Source: CAZCZR01 sp964503455 (lineage in GTDB: Bacteria > Bacillota > Clostridia > UBA1381). Taken from it: a stretch of 24,485 bases of DNA. Location of the stretch: assembly GCA_964503455.1 (NCBI GenBank), contig CAZCZR010000016.1, forward strand, positions 1 to 24,485, written 5' to 3'. The notes under the pieces were generated by a model, which was not told the origin of the DNA, made no database searches, and was given only the letters and a program-made list of their open reading frames with translations. A program made the translations under genes and the position numbers. Shown piece by piece: positions 22,439-24,485 of the stretch. Every line of letters begins with the position of its first letter. Position 1 is the first letter of the stretch.

Positions 22439-24277
22439 ATGAAAAAAGCAGTAAACAAAATAATACTCGCAATGCTGATGATTATTCCGATAATTTTCGG
22501 GATTGCAGCTACAGCGGAATATACGGGTTATATTGACTATGATTCAATTTATAATCCAAAAAATTATGAATCGGATTTTGACGAAGGAACGATTATAGCT
22601 GTAATGCAGCCGGTTGAATGGTGCGGAACCGAACAGGCATATATTGATAACGGTGTTTTTGACGATATTGATTTCAGCGAAATTCATATCATTTCAAAAT
22701 GTGAAGAACCGTCGGATGATAAGCTTGGAGATGTTATACTTATTCAGCTTACAGATCCGGGGCGTGAAACGGTTTTGGCAGGTATAGAAACGCTTAAAAG
22801 CAATCAATATGTGATTTATTCAATGCCCAATTACCGTGAATCGCCCGACAATAGCGACGAAGGTATCACAACGACGGAAGAAACATATGAATATTATCTT
22901 ACTGACGGTGTTTTCGAATTTGAAATAAAAGGCGTCGGCAAGGAGATTCTTGCGCTTTATAAGGATAACGAGCTGGTATCATCGGCAATAGGCTCACAGA
23001 TCTATGTCGCGGACAAGGACTTTGACACGCTTACAGCGTTTTACTGGGACGGACTTGATACAATGAAGCCACTAAAAACAAGCGCTTCATTTATGTATCA
23101 GGAGGTAATGAGCGCATCGGCAAGGACCGCGATTGAACCGGTTTACGGCGATGTTCCTTCCGTATATCTGACAGGCGATATTACCGATATGTCTAAACAG
23201 ACACGCGTAACACTCGCAATGAAATATGTGAGCGGAACGGAAACGATTGAAGGATACGTTTCGGCAAAATGGCAGGGCAACTATTCTCTTAATTTCGATA
23301 AGAAAAATTATGCCGTCAAGGTATACAAAGATGCGGATTGCAAGAAAAAACTGAAAACAAAATTCAAGGATTGGGATTCCTCAAACAATTATGTGTTAAA
23401 AGCAAACTGGATCGACTCTACTCAGGCGAGAAATATAGTTTCTGCCCGTCTGTATTCAACACTGCCGGGAAGCACAATGCCGAACGGTTCGGCGGGTGTA
23501 ATAGACGGCTTCCCGATAAGGCTTTATTTAAACGATGAATACAGGGGATTATATACGTGGAACAAGCCTAAAAAAGGGTGGACGTTCGGGCTTGATAATG
23601 AGGATGGCAGCGAGCTTTTATATTCGGCGGAATACGGTCTCGGCTCGTGCTTGTTTGAGCGTGAATATTCAAGCGATAAATGGTGGGAGCTGCAATTTCC
23701 GGATGAGCATGAAAGCGCAGCCGAAATGGACAGGGTCACAGGGTTTGTGGCAGAGTGTACAGACGAAGAATTCAGGGAGCATATCGGTGAATATATGGAT
23801 ATTGACAGTCTCTTGAATTATTATGTATTCTCGCAGATTATCATGAATATTGACGGATGCGGCAAAAATACGAACATGGTAACACTTGACGGTAATTTAT
23901 GGTATATAAGACCGTATGACCTTGACGCAGTTTTCGGGATAGAGTGGTATGGATGGAGCTTGAAAAATTACACAACCAATATGAGTGAGGAATATATGAG
24001 GAGTAATGTCTTGTGGCGTAAGCTGGAGGATAATTTCCCGCAGGAAATCTATGACAAATATATCCTGCTCAGGAACAATCAATTAAGCGAGGAAAGCGTT
24101 TTGAAAGCATTTCAATCATTCATGGACGAGATAGGCGAAGAATTTTATACCGAGGACTTGCAGCGCTGGAGTAATCAGCCGAGTCGGAATTATATGTATG
24201 ACCAGATTGTGGATTTTGTAAATACACGCTATCCGTACCTCGATGAATATATGGAAAGGTTTAATACGAAAGTATGA
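22439..24277 (+). CDS. Secreted CotH-kinase-family protein with S8-propeptide-like N-domain
   Basis: The 612-aa protein starts with a signal peptide or anchor (residues 7-26). Residues ~50-135 (from IIAVMQPVEW to YVIYSMPNYR) resemble the inhibitor-I9/S8 propeptide-like fold found in some clostridial secreted proteins. A less clear segment follows, then a CotH domain (about 235-605). CotH landmarks are KWQGNYSLNFDKKNYAVKVY (W278), LKANWIDSTQARN, VIDGFPIRLYLNDEYRGLYT and a late acidic site RPYDLDAVFG (D494, D496) in the position expected for metal/ATP binding. CotH is an atypical protein kinase that phosphorylates spore-coat proteins in Bacillus. Many clostridial homologs are secreted and of unknown role. 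GGGAGG lies 9 nt before the ATG. It is a single-gene unit with its own promoter and terminator. Confidence 0.85.
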   Translation: MKKAVNKIILAMLMIIPIIFGIAATAEYTGYIDYDSIYNPKNYESDFDEGTIIAVMQPVEWCGTEQAYIDNGVFDDIDFSEIHIISKCEEPSDDKLGDVILIQLTDPGRETVLAGIETLKSNQYVIYSMPNYRESPDNSDEGITTTEETYEYYLTDGVFEFEIKGVGKEILALYKDNELVSSAIGSQIYVADKDFDTLTAFYWDGLDTMKPLKTSASFMYQEVMSASARTAIEPVYGDVPSVYLTGDITDMSKQTRVTLAMKYVSGTETIEGYVSAKWQGNYSLNFDKKNYAVKVYKDADCKKKLKTKFKDWDSSNNYVLKANWIDSTQARNIVSARLYSTLPGSTMPNGSAGVIDGFPIRLYLNDEYRGLYTWNKPKKGWTFGLDNEDGSELLYSAEYGLGSCLFEREYSSDKWWELQFPDEHESAAEMDRVTGFVAECTDEEFREHIGEYMDIDSLLNYYVFSQIIMNIDGCGKNTNMVTLDGNLWYIRPYDLDAVFGIEWYGWSLKNYTTNMSEEYMRSNVLWRKLEDNFPQEIYDKYILLRNNQLSEESVLKAFQSFMDEIGEEFYTEDLQRWSNQPSRNYMYDQIVDFVNTRYPYLDEYMERFNTKV

Positions 24278-24400
24278 AGCTTTTCCATGAAATAATAAGC
24301 TGTATATAACCAAAAGCGGCAAAGAGCAAATATTGACAAACAGCAATTGCGGGAACGCAAATGTCAGAGAAAAATTCCGGCGGCACAGGCGGCGGAAAAA

Positions 24401-24434
24401 AACACGGCTAACTGAAATCAGATAGCCGTGTTTT
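24401..24434 (+). terminator. Terminator of the CotH-family gene
   Basis: AACACGGCTA (24401-24410)/TAGCCGTGTT (24423-24432) form a 10-bp perfect stem, extended by A-T pairs, with a 12-nt loop and TTTT. The 123 nt between the stop codon and this stem hold no gene. They contain a nested hairpin (TGACA...TGTCA around TTGCG-GAA-CGCAA, ~24334-24366). Confidence 0.85.
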
Positions 24435-24435
24435 G

Positions 24436-24485
24436 GTATAACGGGCATGCCGTAAGTCTGGGGTGAAAGTCCTAAGGGGCGTAGT
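24436..24485 (+). mobile_element. Probable 5' end of a group II intron, cut by the window edge
   Basis: The last 50 nt contain ACGG-GCAT-GCCGT, AAGTCT, then GGGGTGAAAGTCC and GGGGCGTAGT. This order matches the start of domain I of bacterial group II introns (a short GCAT-looped hairpin, AGUCU, GGGUGAAAGUCC, GGGCGUAG). It begins 1-4 nt after the T-run of an intrinsic terminator, the favoured target of group IIC introns. The 5' end would be about GTATA at 24436, which departs from the usual GUGYG. The reverse transcriptase and 3' domains lie outside the window, so this is a recognition from memory, not proof. Confidence 0.5.

Overview
The window looks like chromosome of a low-to-moderate G+C Firmicute, most likely a member of the class Clostridia. 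The evidence is the glgC/glgD paralog pair, RNase Y next to a YmdB-type phosphodiesterase, copper-amine-oxidase-type stalk domains, strong AGGAGG ribosome binding sites, and sigma-A promoters that are mostly TTGACA, 17 nt, TATAAT. The sequence alone does not support a finer placement.

Layout. (1) Bases 1-1560, + strand: the ribosome-binding GTPase gene ychF and a small tail-anchored protein, ending at a bidirectional terminator. (2) Bases 1640-7745, - strand: rny (RNase Y), ymdB, an M14 carboxypeptidase-like protein that has lost most of its catalytic residues, a secreted stalk/cohesin-like protein, and a zinc-ribbon membrane protein. rny has a consensus promoter and a leader of about 300 nt. 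The rny-ymdB gap is highly structured. (3) Bases 8230-20172, + strand: a complete glycogen module, glgB-glgC-glgD, then glgA with its own promoter, then glgP, then an intracellular GH13 neopullulanase-like enzyme. (4) Bases 20325-22300, - strand: tRNA-Lys(CTT), the infC-rpmI-rplT translation operon with an attenuator-like leader and a non-canonical ATA start for infC, and tRNA-Glu(CTC). (5) Bases 22335-24485, + strand: a secreted CotH-family protein, its terminator and, at the very end, what looks like the first 50 nt of a group II intron inserted just behind that terminator.

How the genes work together. GlgC with its non-catalytic partner GlgD makes ADP-glucose. GlgA polymerises it and GlgB branches the chains. 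GlgP releases glucose-1-phosphate, and the GH13 enzyme probably handles the resulting maltodextrins or limit dextrins. Synthesis and breakdown are therefore encoded side by side but with several separate promoters and terminators.

The most unusual feature is that three enzymes acting directly on the polymer carry low-complexity Lys/Ala/Thr/Pro tails resembling histone H1 or AT-hook proteins: GlgB (C-terminal 34 aa, ending in an AT-hook-like motif), GlgA (C-terminal ~210 aa, with 42-residue tandem repeats) and GlgP (N-terminal ~28 aa). GlgC, GlgD and the GH13 enzyme lack them. This could be a shared scaffolding or condensate-targeting system for a glycogen body, but that is inference. Other points worth following are the degenerate M14 protein translationally coupled to ymdB, the ATA start and attenuator of infC, a small dispersed palindrome that can serve as a terminator, and the possible group II intron.
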